DNA from: Chytridium lagenaria | Taxonomy: Eukaryota > Chytridiomycota > Chytridiomycetes > Chytridiales > Chytridiaceae | NCBI GenBank assembly: GCA_025449115.1 | Contig: JAHLKC010000044.1 | Span: 124,001 to 188,000, forward strand | Reading direction: 5' to 3' | DNA length: 64,000 nucleotides | Part shown: positions 35,193 to 46,578 of the stretch, in pieces | How the letters are laid out: the number at the start of each line of letters is the position of its first letter | How positions within the stretch are numbered: the stretch's first letter is position 1 | Notes under the pieces: generated by a model | What the model saw: only the letters and a program-made list of their open reading frames with translations | Told to the model about the DNA's origin: nothing | Databases searched by the model: none | Position numbers and translations under genes: made by a program

Positions 35193-37493
35193 CTAAAAGG
35201 ACCGTTGCAATCGGCCAGCAATCAGCAACGATGTATCCCTCCACAACCCCGTCTCCGCCACTAGCAAGACCCCAACAGTACTGCAAGATAAGAACGTTAA
35301 AAAATGAAATGCCGACACGGACAGCTTGCTCGACTTCATTTCCTTGGCGCAACGAGAAAAATCAATCCCCATGATCCTTGTCTCCGCGTATGCGCAAAGA
35401 ACTTCTGTTATAATCGCAAACGGAGGCCAAGTAAAAAAACGCACAACCAGCTCCTTGTACGTGACGTTAGAGTAAGCTGATGCCCATACATGGACGTCTG
35501 GGAGGCTCGCAAAAAATAAAACCATCAAAAAGGCGATGCAACGGGAAGACCATTCCGCTATCATGGACCCAAGACGGAGATATCCGAAAAGAGTCCGATC
35601 ATCCATTGGCTCAAAAGAACTTGATGACTCTGAAATATCAACATAAGAACTCTCGTTTGAATTGACATCCAGGACTGCGTTTAGTTCACAGACCAGCTCA
35701 GAACTCGGCAATATGTTTTGTGTAGACTGCTTTGAAATATTGAGATTCATTCCACTATTTCCAGTTGAAAATCTTTTCCCCATATTCATCGTGTTTTGAG
35801 GTCCCAGAAAATCAAGACGACTGGATTCGTAAATGTTTGATGTTCCTTTGTAGGTCACCGATTCCTCCGAAACGATCGTCCCAGCACCAGTAGAGTGAGC
35901 TGTTGAATCTTTTACCGAAAACGTTGCCACTGACGGCCTTGGAGGTGGTGGAAGCAATGGTGAATGGATCGTTACAGTGCGCGCCGCAGGTGTGGCTTTG
36001 CTTGCAGACACCTCCAAATTGAGTTTGGCTTAACAGACACTTGACTGTCTTGCGATGCAGGATCCGTTTTTGGTTGCTTTTTAGGCACAAACACCCAAAG
36101 CCAACGCATCTTCCTTCATGCTATCCTGCTGTCTCAAAGAGATTCTTCGTCGTTTAGGTGACGCTAAGTCCAGATTAATGCAAGATTTTCCTTTCTCTTT
36201 ATCATTTGGTGAGCATGTTCACCCGTTTGCTGTAGAGTTTCACCAGGAAATTGTTCAAGTTCAGACCCGACACAGTCAGAAGGCACCACCGAGACGTTTT
36301 CTGTGCCGTTTTTCTCCATGCAGATATGTTGTCGTCAAGATCGTGACGTGACAAAGCTACGACTCGTTTTCTAAGCCATAATTCCCTAGCGTAGCACGTC
36401 ACGACGCGTTCGATGGCATACGAAATTTGTAAACCAATGGTTGACGAGTAATAAAAGCGAGCAGATGATGCTTTGTAGACCATATATATTTCCGACATTG
36501 TTCCAAAGACCTTCTTGACTATAATTATAAAGTTACTGATGTGATATGAAAGGATCAATCACCTAATAACGAAAACCATCTTTACAGTGTTAGCATCGAG
36601 TCTTGGAGATAAGCAATGGATTACCTTTGAGACATTGACAGCAATCTCTTCTTCTCGCGTTGTAGGCCGTGGAGTCTTCCAGACTGGAAGAACGGTTTTT
36701 GTCAGCCAGATTAGCAGATATCGAAAACACGGAAAGCTAAAGGAGGATTAATAATAATTTGCAATGGCACTTACGCCACGCCAATTAAAATGTAATTGAT
36801 GACGATAGATGTCGCGCTCTGTCTGCCTTCATCATCTATAGACGCCTGCGCTCTGGCATTCGAAATAAAGATGCAGAACACGGATGCTGCACTGCAAATA
36901 CGTCAATCGTTTCCAAACGGATAAAAGAACATTCTTACAAAGTAGCTCGTGAGTAGCAGGATGTAGACTACAACCGTCTGTAAGACCTTAATGATCTGTG
37001 GAAGAAAACAGGTTCACCCTTGGCCCAGAAAAAGGTACTCGTGCAAAACAATGCCATCAAAGTAAAGAGTGGTATAACCCTCTGAAAGACATAGCCCCAT
37101 CCAAGCACATTCGCATCAAAGATCCAGGATGAAACCATGCAGATGTTCCCGACAACTGCAAAGATGGCAATAGTCGGCAAGTGGTGATATGAGCAGTTTT
37201 TTGTTGGCAAGGCGTTGACACCCCGCTGTCCTAAAGCAAGTGAGATTGTCGAATGTTGAACGACAGCCTTACCGACATCCAAGGAAGAACAGCGTCCCGA
37301 AAACTACAGCATCGTCTTTGTACGGGATGCCAGTTCTCGAGAGGCAAGTTGCCAAAAATATATACCGTGCGGCCAGCAAGTACACGCGGCGGCGGCAGAC
37401 CGTTATGATCAGCGCATTGATAAAGACCACAGGGCGCACTGGGAATGGCAAAACGACGTGGACAGCATGCCTTTTAGCGGCCGCATGAGCCAT
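35193..37493 (-). CDS. Multipass membrane protein, family copy P6
   Basis: Diverged family member on the minus strand. The ATG at 37493 gives MAHAAAKRHAVHVVLPF, then TM1 IFLATCL and IPYKDDAVVFGTLFFLG, which aligns with the GLPYAEDTRVFGLL of P5. The next exon (about 37240-36990) has IAIFAVVGNICMVSSWIFDA and PLFTLMALFCTSTFFW. An exon near 36390-36560 carries SSARFYYSSTIGLQISYAIERVVTCYA, equivalent to the FRSQGY/ERLIACY exon. The long loop is Ser/Thr-rich. The C-terminal block GYLRLGSMIAEWSSRCIAF, WPPFAIITEVLCAYAETRI and VLLVAETGLW is clear, ending at 35193. The FQPGRR end is replaced by LIAGRLQRSF. One frame change near 36010-36090 is unresolved. Orientation is opposite to P1-P5. Confidence 0.6.
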
Positions 37494-37809
37494 AGTTCCC
37501 GCATGAACTTATGGAAGCTTTAGATGTTTTGAGACCCAGAATGGTTCTGCGAACATCTTTGAAAATCATTGCAACCAATCTTTGGTATAAAGCTATGTTT
37601 TCCCCACACAAGGGCTTCAGGTGATTTAAGCACTTACAAAATGCTATGGATCACGTCCGAGTTTTCGATGGCCAGGAGGTTTCGATCCAAAGAACTCTGA
37701 ACTTCGTCTCGTCTCAGATGACTAAATTACAAAAAGGCACCTACGAGAAACAGGCTTTTTCTGTTACAATAGATTCATATGCATATATATAACAGCTGCA
37801 TAAAACATT

Positions 37810-38660
37810 TTGAGAACGCACGCCTTCTTTCCATCTAGAATACTCCGGCAAATGCTCCAATTCCCGTTTCGGCCTTATCTTTTACGCTTTCGAGAAATAA
37901 TCACCATAATGCCAAACTGCGCGTGCGTGCAGAGGATTTCCACTAAAAACCCAGCAGGCGACCATGTAATGAACCGGATCATTAATCAATAGCTTTGATG
38001 CTGCCGTAAATGAGGCCAATTTCATAACGTCCGTAGCCCGACGAAAAGAAGGGCCATCATAAAGGCAATACAGCGCCATCCCGACTATGATAGTTCCAAG
38101 ACGTAAGCAGCAGACGACGACTTTTCCGTTCAAGGTACTAAAGCTTCATCATCTCCTAGGTCCGATATTAAGATCGAACGCTATTCTGCAGCTTTCTCGA
38201 CACCAAAGTTAACGAAGAGGATTTTCACGCGTCGAGTCTGGATGTCTTCTTGATAATATCGGTGAGTACATCAGCATAAACTTGTTCTTGCAACGTCTCT
38301 TTCTTTTGTCGACATGACAGTCAGTTTGCGTGGTAAATAAACAAAGCACCGGTATTCCCAACTGTGACTTGCACACTCGCATTAGTGCCCGAATCATACT
38401 CTCATCAGTGCCCGTATCAGAAGCCTTCCAATAATTCCGTATAGGCCGTGAAAGCAAAAAGGCTTAGGGATAGGCCGTGACAATAAAGCGGTAGTGTTCT
38501 TGCTGTGAAAAAAGCCCAACCTGAGAGGTCAATTGAAATGTCCAAGAGAAAACTACGTACGAATAGCCCTACACCTGCGAAAGTGACGAAATTAATTACG
38601 GCAGAGATGAAAATGGTTTTCATTGGCAAAAGTCCAAGCTGCAGCTATACTGCAAAACGT
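37810..38660 (-). pseudogene. Decayed family copy P7
   Basis: Two separated remnants of the same membrane family. The 5' remnant (about 38630-38420) encodes TIFISAVINFVTFAGVGLF, resembling TM1. The 3' remnant (about 38110-37880) reads RLGTIIVG, then in another frame WRCIAFMMALLFVGL, then MIRFITWSPAGFLVEILC, matching GSMIAEWSSRCIAFLMVLFF and RFFTWPPFAIITEVLC of P6. The middle exons are missing or unrecognisable and frames change repeatedly. It lies directly upstream of P6 on the same strand, so it is probably a dead tandem duplicate. The extent beyond 38660 is uncertain. Confidence 0.5.
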
Positions 38661-39688
38661 TAGCACTCCGAGAATATACTGTGCTCACCGAAACTCAAGG
38701 AATAAAGGAGAATGAATAAAGTTATCTTCTTCATACATATCCCCGATGCCGATGTGCATGAAGCCGGATTTAAAAGAGATAAGTACCAGGACGATTAGAC
38801 GTTGTGGATGCAATGAGCATGGGATTCTAGAGAACGACCAGATGCAGCACCAGAAAGGTACATAGTCTTGATGCCTTGATGGGAAATTGTAAACCACTTT
38901 GGAAAGCGGTCATTGTGGACTATGGATAGAGTATTTGAAGCCGTGGATGCCCCAATGCAAATGTATCTGCTCTGCATTGGATTGATGTTTCCTCAATCTG
39001 GTAATGAAGATCCTCCATCAGAAGGCACTTTACCCGACCATAATTCTCCTGTCTTTTCCCGGTGACATCAAAATTCAAGGCAAGCACGCATTGCTCACCT
39101 ACATCATCACCCACACACAGATGGACTGACGGAGTGCTAGTTCACTAGTTGACAATTTTTCGGGGTGTGCCCATCTACAGGGTTACACAGCTTGATTGAT
39201 CGGTCTTTTTCAGCTCTAATTGATTTTGTGAGTGTCATCAGAGGAGACCTATATGCGAAGGCCGTCATCAATCCCATCCATCACATCACATCGGAGACCA
39301 TCAATCATCAACCCTTCAAGTCATATATCGGAGGATGCTAAGGAGCTGGATGCTGGAGGATGTGGATGTGGGGGATTGGCATTGATGGCAAACGATCTTA
39401 AGGAGAACCTATGATACCTTTCTTTCTTTGGACATGCTTTTGGTTCGAGGGACGAAACACGAGATTCCTTGGAGTATAAGCTGAAAACATGGCGATGGGA
39501 CTGTTTTCTCTGGTTTAGGAGGACTGCTAGTATTGAAAGAAGAATGCCGCAGTCTGGAGCAAGAAGGAGCGACTTTTGACGGACAATCATAGTTTATCTG
39601 AAGAGGACTATATCCCATGCTAGATTTGAAAGGATTATGACTGGAAGGCTAACCGAAGCGCCTTGATTCTTGCTGCAGATTGCCCATT
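38661..39688. other. Intergenic region upstream of RPS7
   Basis: No gene supported. Several short minus-strand open frames occur without recognisable motifs. The RPS7 promoter and a 5' UTR intron probably lie in the last few hundred bases; TGCTGCAG at about 39671-39678 looks like an acceptor just before the RPS7 ATG. Confidence 0.45.
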
Positions 39689-40423
39689 ATGAGCGCCCGT
39701 GCAAAGATCGTCAAGCCGGTTGGCCAGGAGCCTGATGAGCTCGAGCTCCAGGTTGCCCAGAACATCTTCGACCTCGAGCAGAACGTTGCCGAGTTGAAGG
39801 CTGACCTCCGTGGTCTTCAGTTCAACGCTGCCAAGGAGGTTAGTGTCGATAGGAGTTTTTTCTTCAGGCATGGAGCCAAACAATGAATTTACATTCACAT
39901 TTCTCAGATCGATGCTGGCCACGGCAAGAAGGCCATCCTCATCTTTGTCCCCGTTCCCCCTCCTCAAGCAGTTCCACAAGGTCCAGGCCCGCCTTGTCCG
40001 TGAGCTCGAGAAGAAGTTCTCCGACCGTCACGTTCTCCTCGTTGCTCAGCGCCGCATCATGCGCAAGCCCGTCCGCAACGCTCGTGTTGGCCAGCAGAGG
40101 CCCAGGTCCCGTACCCTCACCTCCGTCCACGAGAAGCTCCTCGAGGACCTTGTCTACCCCACCGAGATCGTTGGGAAGAGGACTAAGGTTCGGATTGACG
40201 GGTCTAAGCTCATCAAGGTGTAAGTAACCATGACCGTTTTTGAACTGTCTTTGATTCATGTTGTCTTGAGATGCCGTTTTGACTCTGCTTATTGTTCAGA
40301 TTCCTTGACCGCAAGGACCACACTTCCCTCGAGTACAAGCTTGACACCTTCGCGTCTGCATACAGGAGGATCACTGGAAAGGAGGTCGTTTTCGAGTTCC
40401 CCGTCACTGCCGGCGAGCAGTAA
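39689..40423 (+). CDS. RPS7: 40S ribosomal protein eS7
   Basis: Cytosolic small-subunit ribosomal protein. The ATG at 39689 gives [20 protein letters not shown]. Exon 1 ends at 39838. Exon 2 (39908-40219) carries [53 protein letters not shown] and [19 protein letters not shown]. Exon 3 (40300-40423) ends with [17 protein letters not shown] and TAA. Length (about 190 residues) and all blocks match eS7. A run of five Cs at 39956-39960 puts the frame out by one between VPVP and LLKQFHK. Four Cs would restore it, so this is almost certainly a sequence error in an essential gene. The GT and AG of both introns are canonical. Confidence 0.93.
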
Positions 40424-40745
40424 ATGTTTTTGGTTTCGAACATTGGATGCGCTCGGGGTCACTAATGGGTTCACGCTGAAGACGCGTTCTTCCATACAAA
40501 TCATTATGTTTCCTTGTTTAGACTGCAGGGGATATGGTGTTGGGGCATGTAAAACTGATCCGTGGAAGGAGGATCCGTCCAGTTTCCTTCCAAATATATT
40601 TCATTCGCCTGGGATCCTCGTCGTTGTTGTATGGTTTTTGAATTCCTTGAGTTGAAACCGTTATCGATATTTGCAGTTAGTAATATGCTCGTGCATCCCA
40701 GACAACTCTGCCAGATCGAGTTGTCTGTTTAGAAAAACTGAAAAT

Positions 40746-43700
40746 ATGTCAACTACTGCATGCAGACGATGCAGCCAAACATTGAAGCATCGAAGCCCTG
40801 GTTTTCGTATCAGAGAGACTGGCGGCCGGAGTTATTCAACGTCTGACGCATCATCAACACAAGGCGCATCAAACGAAAGCCCCGATGAACCTTTAGGAAA
40901 GAAGAAGAGGCATCTACGACCATTAGCCTTTGCGTTTCCTGCACCATCATCGCAACCTTCAAAGCCGACCTCTCATCCTCGTCCAAATGCATTTAGTCGA
41001 CCCTTAAGACCTGCAGCTTTCGGACCCGCACCTACCACCTCATCAGACAGCCCTCTTAGACAAGCGTTATCACCATCTCCGACTACACAATCTCACCCTC
41101 GCCCGATCGTCTTTGAAAAGTCTTCTTTAAGGCTACCATCTTTTGGCGCTCCTCTACCACCCGCTGAATCCAAGTCAACGCAAGGCTTTAAAGTACAAAA
41201 AAGTCCTGAGAAAGATGGATTCAAGAAGACGGCTTCCCCGAATAGGATGGGAGGAAAATTCGGAAAGGACATTAAAGAGCAGGTTGACCTTCAAAGTGAA
41301 GATAAAAGTGATTTTCCTGAGACCAAGAATGCCGCAACTGCAAACGGGTTCAACGATGCTTTCCCTGACATTGACGACTCTGGATTTGAAAAGAAAGTAA
41401 CTCGGCATAAAGGTGAAAAGAAAACCAAGAAACCAATAGAGGAGGGACGGAAAGAAGTGGCAAGCAAAAAACTTTCGCCGAAAGCGAAGGAGGAGTTGAG
41501 AAGGAAGAAGTTGATTGAGGCTGAACTGAAGGCGAGGCCAGTGCAGCGAGATATTTTCATTCCGACAGGGATAAGTATCGCGAATTTGAGCGCGGTTCTA
41601 AAGATTCCGTTCGAGAAACTTGCGAGGATTTTGAGAAAGATGGGGTTGAGAACACGGCGTCGAATTTCGGTAAATTCTTTAACGTTTTAATGTCAATGTT
41701 TTTTTTGTTGTTTTAACTCGGAATTCTGCAGTCTTATCATCGGAAAACGCGAGTTTGATCTGTATGGAGCTTGGGTATAATCCAATTGTTGCCGAAAATG
41801 CCATCGTCGATATCGACATTAAGCAAAGGTTTAGTTTGCTCGTTCTGTCACGTTATTAATATTACAAAGGCCGGATCCGGAAGACTGGAGTATCTTTCCT
41901 CACCGTCCACCAATAGTAACCATCATGGGCCACGTAGATCACGGCAAAACCACCCTCCTTGACTCTCTTCGAAAAACGTCTGTCGCGAAAGTGAAGCTGG
42001 TGGCATTACTCAACATATTGGCGCGTTTTCTGGTACGCAAACACCGCGTTTGCAAAACTCATGGTTTTAGTGAAAATGCAGTCGGGGAAGCAAATTACGT
42101 TTTTGGACACACCTGGACATGCTGCATTCTCGGCTATGAGAAAGAGGGGTGCGAATGTGACGGATATTGTGGTGTTGGTTGTGGCGGCAGATGATGGTGT
42201 TATGCCGCAGACGTTGGAGGCGATTAAACACACTATTGCGGCAGATGGTACTTGCTTTTGGTACCTGTATCTAATAACCGTTTAGTACAGATGGTTGTTG
42301 CGATCAACAAGTGTGATAAGCCAAACGTGAAAATTGTGGGTATCAGTGTCGTGGAGCACGTTTGTTAAGTGTGTTTTAGGATGATGTGAAGTTGGATCTT
42401 TGAAAAATGGCGTTATCCTTGAGGAACATGGTGGTGACATCCCCGTAGTCTTAGTTTCGGGGCTTACGGTGATTATTGTTTTTCCATGTCGCTTTTCTCG
42501 CTGCGTGGTTTCTCCGGTTAACTGGCTAAAACTGTTTCGTTATTAGGGCAAAGGATTGATCGAGCTTGAGGAGACAATTCTTACGTTAGCGGAATTGGCT
42601 GATATAAGAGGTGACCCAAGTGGTCCCACGAAGGTTTGTCATTGAATCTCGTATGGTAAAGGGACAAGGGTAAGTTTCTAGTACATTCTCTCTTTGCAGT
42701 TTTGTATCGATTGTATGTGTTCTACAGATTGCTACATCCAGCTTCGTATCGTCTCTCATGTACAGCGTGGCACATTGAAAACCGGCCAATTCATTGTCGC
42801 CGGCCAAACATGGTGCAAAGTGAGGTCCATAGTGGATTCCACGGGCAAAAGACTTTTGGAAGCCACTCCTTCAACTCCGGTAGAAGTTTCCGGATGGAAG
42901 GATCTTCCTATAGCAGGAGATCTGGCCATCGAAGCTTTGGATGAGGTAGCCCATACCGTTTCACCCATTTCTAAATCATCCTTTAGGAACTTGCCAAAGC
43001 TGTTGTTGACGGACGCAAGGAAAAGCAGAAGCGTGACCAACTCACAGAGTCGATTGATAGCTTGAATAAACAGAGAATGAAGGTTGCAGAGGTTGAGGAT
43101 GTGGAAGTGGAGGTTGGGAAGCCGACGTTGCATCTTATCTTTAAAGGTAGTTCTTGGGTCTGTGTTTGATGTGCTTATATTTTAACAAAGGCGACGTGAA
43201 TGGATCTTTGGAGGCGATTTGCGATTCCGTTCAAGGCTTACCATCTCATGAAGTCGTACCTAACATTGTTTTTTCGGGGGTTGGCGCACCTGCGCTTTCT
43301 GATGTTGAACTCGCCGCCGCCACGCATGGTACGCAACTTCCCCTCCCCTCTACTGATCATTCTTAGCAACACTTATTGCATTCAATACACCCGTTGAAAA
43401 AAAGATTGTGGCTGCCGCTAAATCCGCGAATGTGACTTTGAAGCAGTACAATATTGTGTATGAACTGTTGGATTCGGTAAAGGAGATGATGTCGGAATTG
43501 TTGCCGCCTGAAGAGATTGTCGAAGTGATAGGGGAGGCGGATATTTTGCAGGTGTTTGAGATCAATGTCAAGGGGAAAACGTCAGAACCTGTTGCGGGGT
43601 GTAGGATTGTGAGTGGGAAAATTTTGAGAAATGAGAGAGTGAAGTAAGTTTTTAACCCTCCAGTGCTTTCCTTTTTTCTGCAATATGCTTTTTTTGGTTT

Positions 43701-43969
43701 ATTCATATCGTGTATTTTATTTTGATTGCTCACATTGCTTTTAGGATTGAACGTGATGGCGGTGTCATCTTTGACGGTAAAATGATTTTTGGAAATCTCA
43801 ACTAATCTGGTACTAGGCTCATTGAAGACATTTAAACATCACAAAAGGACATTAATGAAGCAAGCAAAGGATTGGAATGTGGTATAGGCTTTGAAAAGTT
43901 CACGGGGTTCAATGCGGGGACAAAGTGATTTCCTATAAAATTAGGATGCAGAAACGAAAAATACAATAA
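40746..43969 (+). CDS. IFM1: Mitochondrial translation initiation factor IF2
   Basis: GTPase that places initiator tRNA on the mitochondrial ribosome. The ATG at 40746 starts a basic, Arg/Ser-rich N-terminus suited to mitochondrial import. A long charged linker follows, then an IF2-N-like segment ([20 protein letters not shown]). GTPase motifs: G1 [15 protein letters not shown], a G2-region [11 protein letters not shown] (other frame), G3 [14 protein letters not shown]4 [10 protein letters not shown]. Later blocks are [56 protein letters not shown], and the C-terminal [20 protein letters not shown]. The stop is TAA at 43967. At least five one-base frame breaks occur: near 41990, TTT 42399-42401, near 42633, AAAA 43843-43846 and GGGG 43916-43919. 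Adding one base to the last two and to the TTT run restores consensus. The stop lies 63 bases from the P8 stop (convergent). Confidence 0.88.
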
Positions 43970-44032
43970 ATCTTTATGATATAGATTTTTGATAGAAACT
44001 TGTGAGTTTCCGTTATTTTAACATGCACTGTT

Positions 44033-45914
44033 TCATATGTACGTAGATTGAGCAAAAAACTGCCCCCGTTTATTTTTTCGACCTTCTAAATACATGTCAT
44101 TTCCGTACATCAATCCTGTCTCGGCGACAAAAAAAGATCCAATGATACTCATTGTCGCCAGGACAATAAACACATAAGAATTCAACGTCAACCCGCTCAT
44201 CCAAAATTCCATCACACTATCCACGTAATTAAAATCCAAATGAACATCTCCATCCACATGGAGACGATTTCAAACATGACGCATACCGCATTTGTGATAA
44301 AGAAGCGAATGATGAGATTCCCGATTCCGACTCTCCCGAAATCAACGGACCATGACGCGAGTTCCGGCATGGAGACTAAGAGAAGAAGGGTGTAAAACGC
44401 GATGCAGCGAGATGACCAGTCACTGATGATGCTGCCGAGACGAATGTATCCGTAAAACGTCCCAGGATTTAATGGAATAAAGGGTGATTCTGGTAGATCT
44501 TGGGGAGGTTTGGAGTCAACGAGGTTTGAGGTATACTCTTCGATTGAAGTGATGGATAGCGCCTCTGGATCCATGACACCTCCGGATGTTTGGAGTAGGA
44601 TCATTCTACTTGATAAAATGGTTTCAAGTCTTTTTAATGGGCTTTCGTTTAATTTTGGGAGTGATTTTAATGTTCCTTCTAAAAATTTATGTTAATGTGG
44701 ATTCGGTCATGCTTTTTTTTTTTACCCGAACGATTTCGTGATATGGTTGAACGAATTTTCGATATTGCCGTTCTGGAAGTTGAAGGTCTTACGCGGTCAT
44801 TCTCTTGTATTGATTCGGCGGGAGTTGTTTCCTCAGCTTCGACTTGCCATTTGGAACGATGTTCACTTTTAAATTTGTGTGATGATAGTGTCCGCACTAA
44901 CAGTCTACAAAGGATAGCGGCGATAGTTGATCCATAGTAAACATTTTCGTTTGAAGTACGGAGTATAATTAGCTCGCTCACTGTTCTCCAGACTAAATCA
45001 AAGCTGTAGAAGTTTATGGTTAGAGCTTAAGGAAAAGGGTCTTCAATTACCAAGTTCCGAAATTTAGCTTAGATACATGAGACTCCATTTCTTCCTTTCG
45101 AGTTGTTGCTATTGGTGGTTTCCACACGTTGTATATTTTTCTATTTAATAGCTGCATCCCGTAAGTAAGGATAGGAAACCTGTAAAAGTTAGAAGATGTT
45201 TGTTAAAGGTCCAACACACCCTACACCTAGCAGAAAACAAGACGACACGTAATCCATAGCGTTTTCATGGTTGATTGCATGTTTTCGATGCTGAACATTG
45301 GAGAACAGGATGAAAACAATGGAGAGGATCCTTGTTTTGCGTTAAACAATACTCCATACATCCTCTTACCATGTCAATCCAACCATTACGAAATACTCCA
45401 ACACTCCTTTCAAGCATTTAACAATGTTGACCTTCACGGCGTTCGACGGGATCCAGATTAACAGGGAAACAAAGGCGGCGCTGAACACGAGATACACGGG
45501 TATAAAGATCTGTGTCGAAAAGATCACGATATTGAGATCCGGGTTCAACATCCAAGTTGCGACAAGCATCCCATACTTTAACAATTGCAAAAGTGCGTAA
45601 TCCACAGCAGGTGTCAACACAAGTCGGGTTTTTGCGAAAACACTTGGACAAGTCCTCTGCACTCGGAAATAAGAAAGAGGGCTTTAAGGCTTCTTGGCTC
45701 ACCTAAAGTAGGAGAACACTAGAATGCCAAACACTTGAGCATCTTCTTTATGTGGGATACGGAGGGTTGGATGAAGACATGTTAATAGAAAGATGCCCTT
45801 GAGGCCGAGAATGAGGAGGGCGGCGATGGTTGAAAGCAAGGATGTATGTATGGCGATGGGAGGCGCACTTGCTAGTAAGGAAGACCAAACTCTTCCCCAG
45901 GATGGAAGCGGCAT
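44033..45914 (-). CDS. Multipass membrane protein, family copy P8
   Basis: Most diverged intact-looking family member. The ATG at 45914 gives MPLPSWGRVWSSLLASAPP, then TM1 LLSTIAALLILGLKGIFLL and LRIPHKEDAQVFGILVF, matching the LPYAEDTRVFGLL region. Exon 2 (about 45650-45370) holds ATWMLNPDLNIVIFSTQIFIP and a TM ending YFVMVGLTW. Exons near 45150 and 44950 carry PTIATTRKEEM-type and SELIILRTSNENVYYGSTI. The C-terminal block is FYGYIRLGSIISDWSSRCIAFYTLL, then LIIRFFITNAVCVMFEIV, then a final TM with FFVAETGLMY and a basic end at 44033. The NAFEP loop motif is absent. One frame change near 44230 (LITWIV to LDFNYV) is needed to join the last two TMs. Confidence 0.55.
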
Positions 45915-46578
45915 GTTACGGGAACAATTCCCGTGAGCCTGTGGATGATGCTTGAAGTTGGGGAAAAGAATCAAGATCAATTGGAGTCAAAGGAAGGTGG
46001 AGATTGTCGGGGAATCTTTCCTTAGCACAAGCCACAATGACTGGATTTCATGGTGTAGCTTTTTTGGGGGGTTCATCGAAATGAATGCGTTGGGACAGAT
46101 ATCAGCCGGTCAGAAAGGATTTACTTTTATTCATGATTTAAGAGCGTGAATGGGAGCGTTATAGCGGGGTAAGCCTGTCCAGCTTATAGAAAACATGTTT
46201 TAACAACACACAAGACTGCGGTTTAAAAAAACGTATGATCCTGTGCTAAAACACAGTGTCAACGCAACAGCTTTTGCTCCACACACAAGCGGAACGTGTC
46301 GATAAAATTGAATATGAAGGGCCGTCCCCGTAAAAATTGCCAAATGGATGCTGGTTAGTATCCTACAGGATCACAAAAAAGTAGGATCATTACGCGCCGC
46401 TTATATTCATGTCTCACCGCGCCTCTGTTGTTGAAGGTTTTGAAAATAACAATTGCCGCGTATATTTATTTGATGGGCAAGCCTTTTTACTAATAATTAC
46501 ATGCAGATAAGCCAAAAAACATCCACAAATTCATTCCTGCTTGCAGCCATGTCTTTTCTTTTGCAGTGTCTCTCCAGC

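Noticed and set aside
39810..40227. Overlapping open frames across RPS7 exon 2
   Set aside because: One is the true exon after a one-base shift; the Ser/Pro-rich other frame has no family match.
40671..40745. Upstream extension of the mitochondrial IF2 start
   Set aside because: It would begin at a TTG codon. The ATG at 40746 gives a suitable basic N-terminus.
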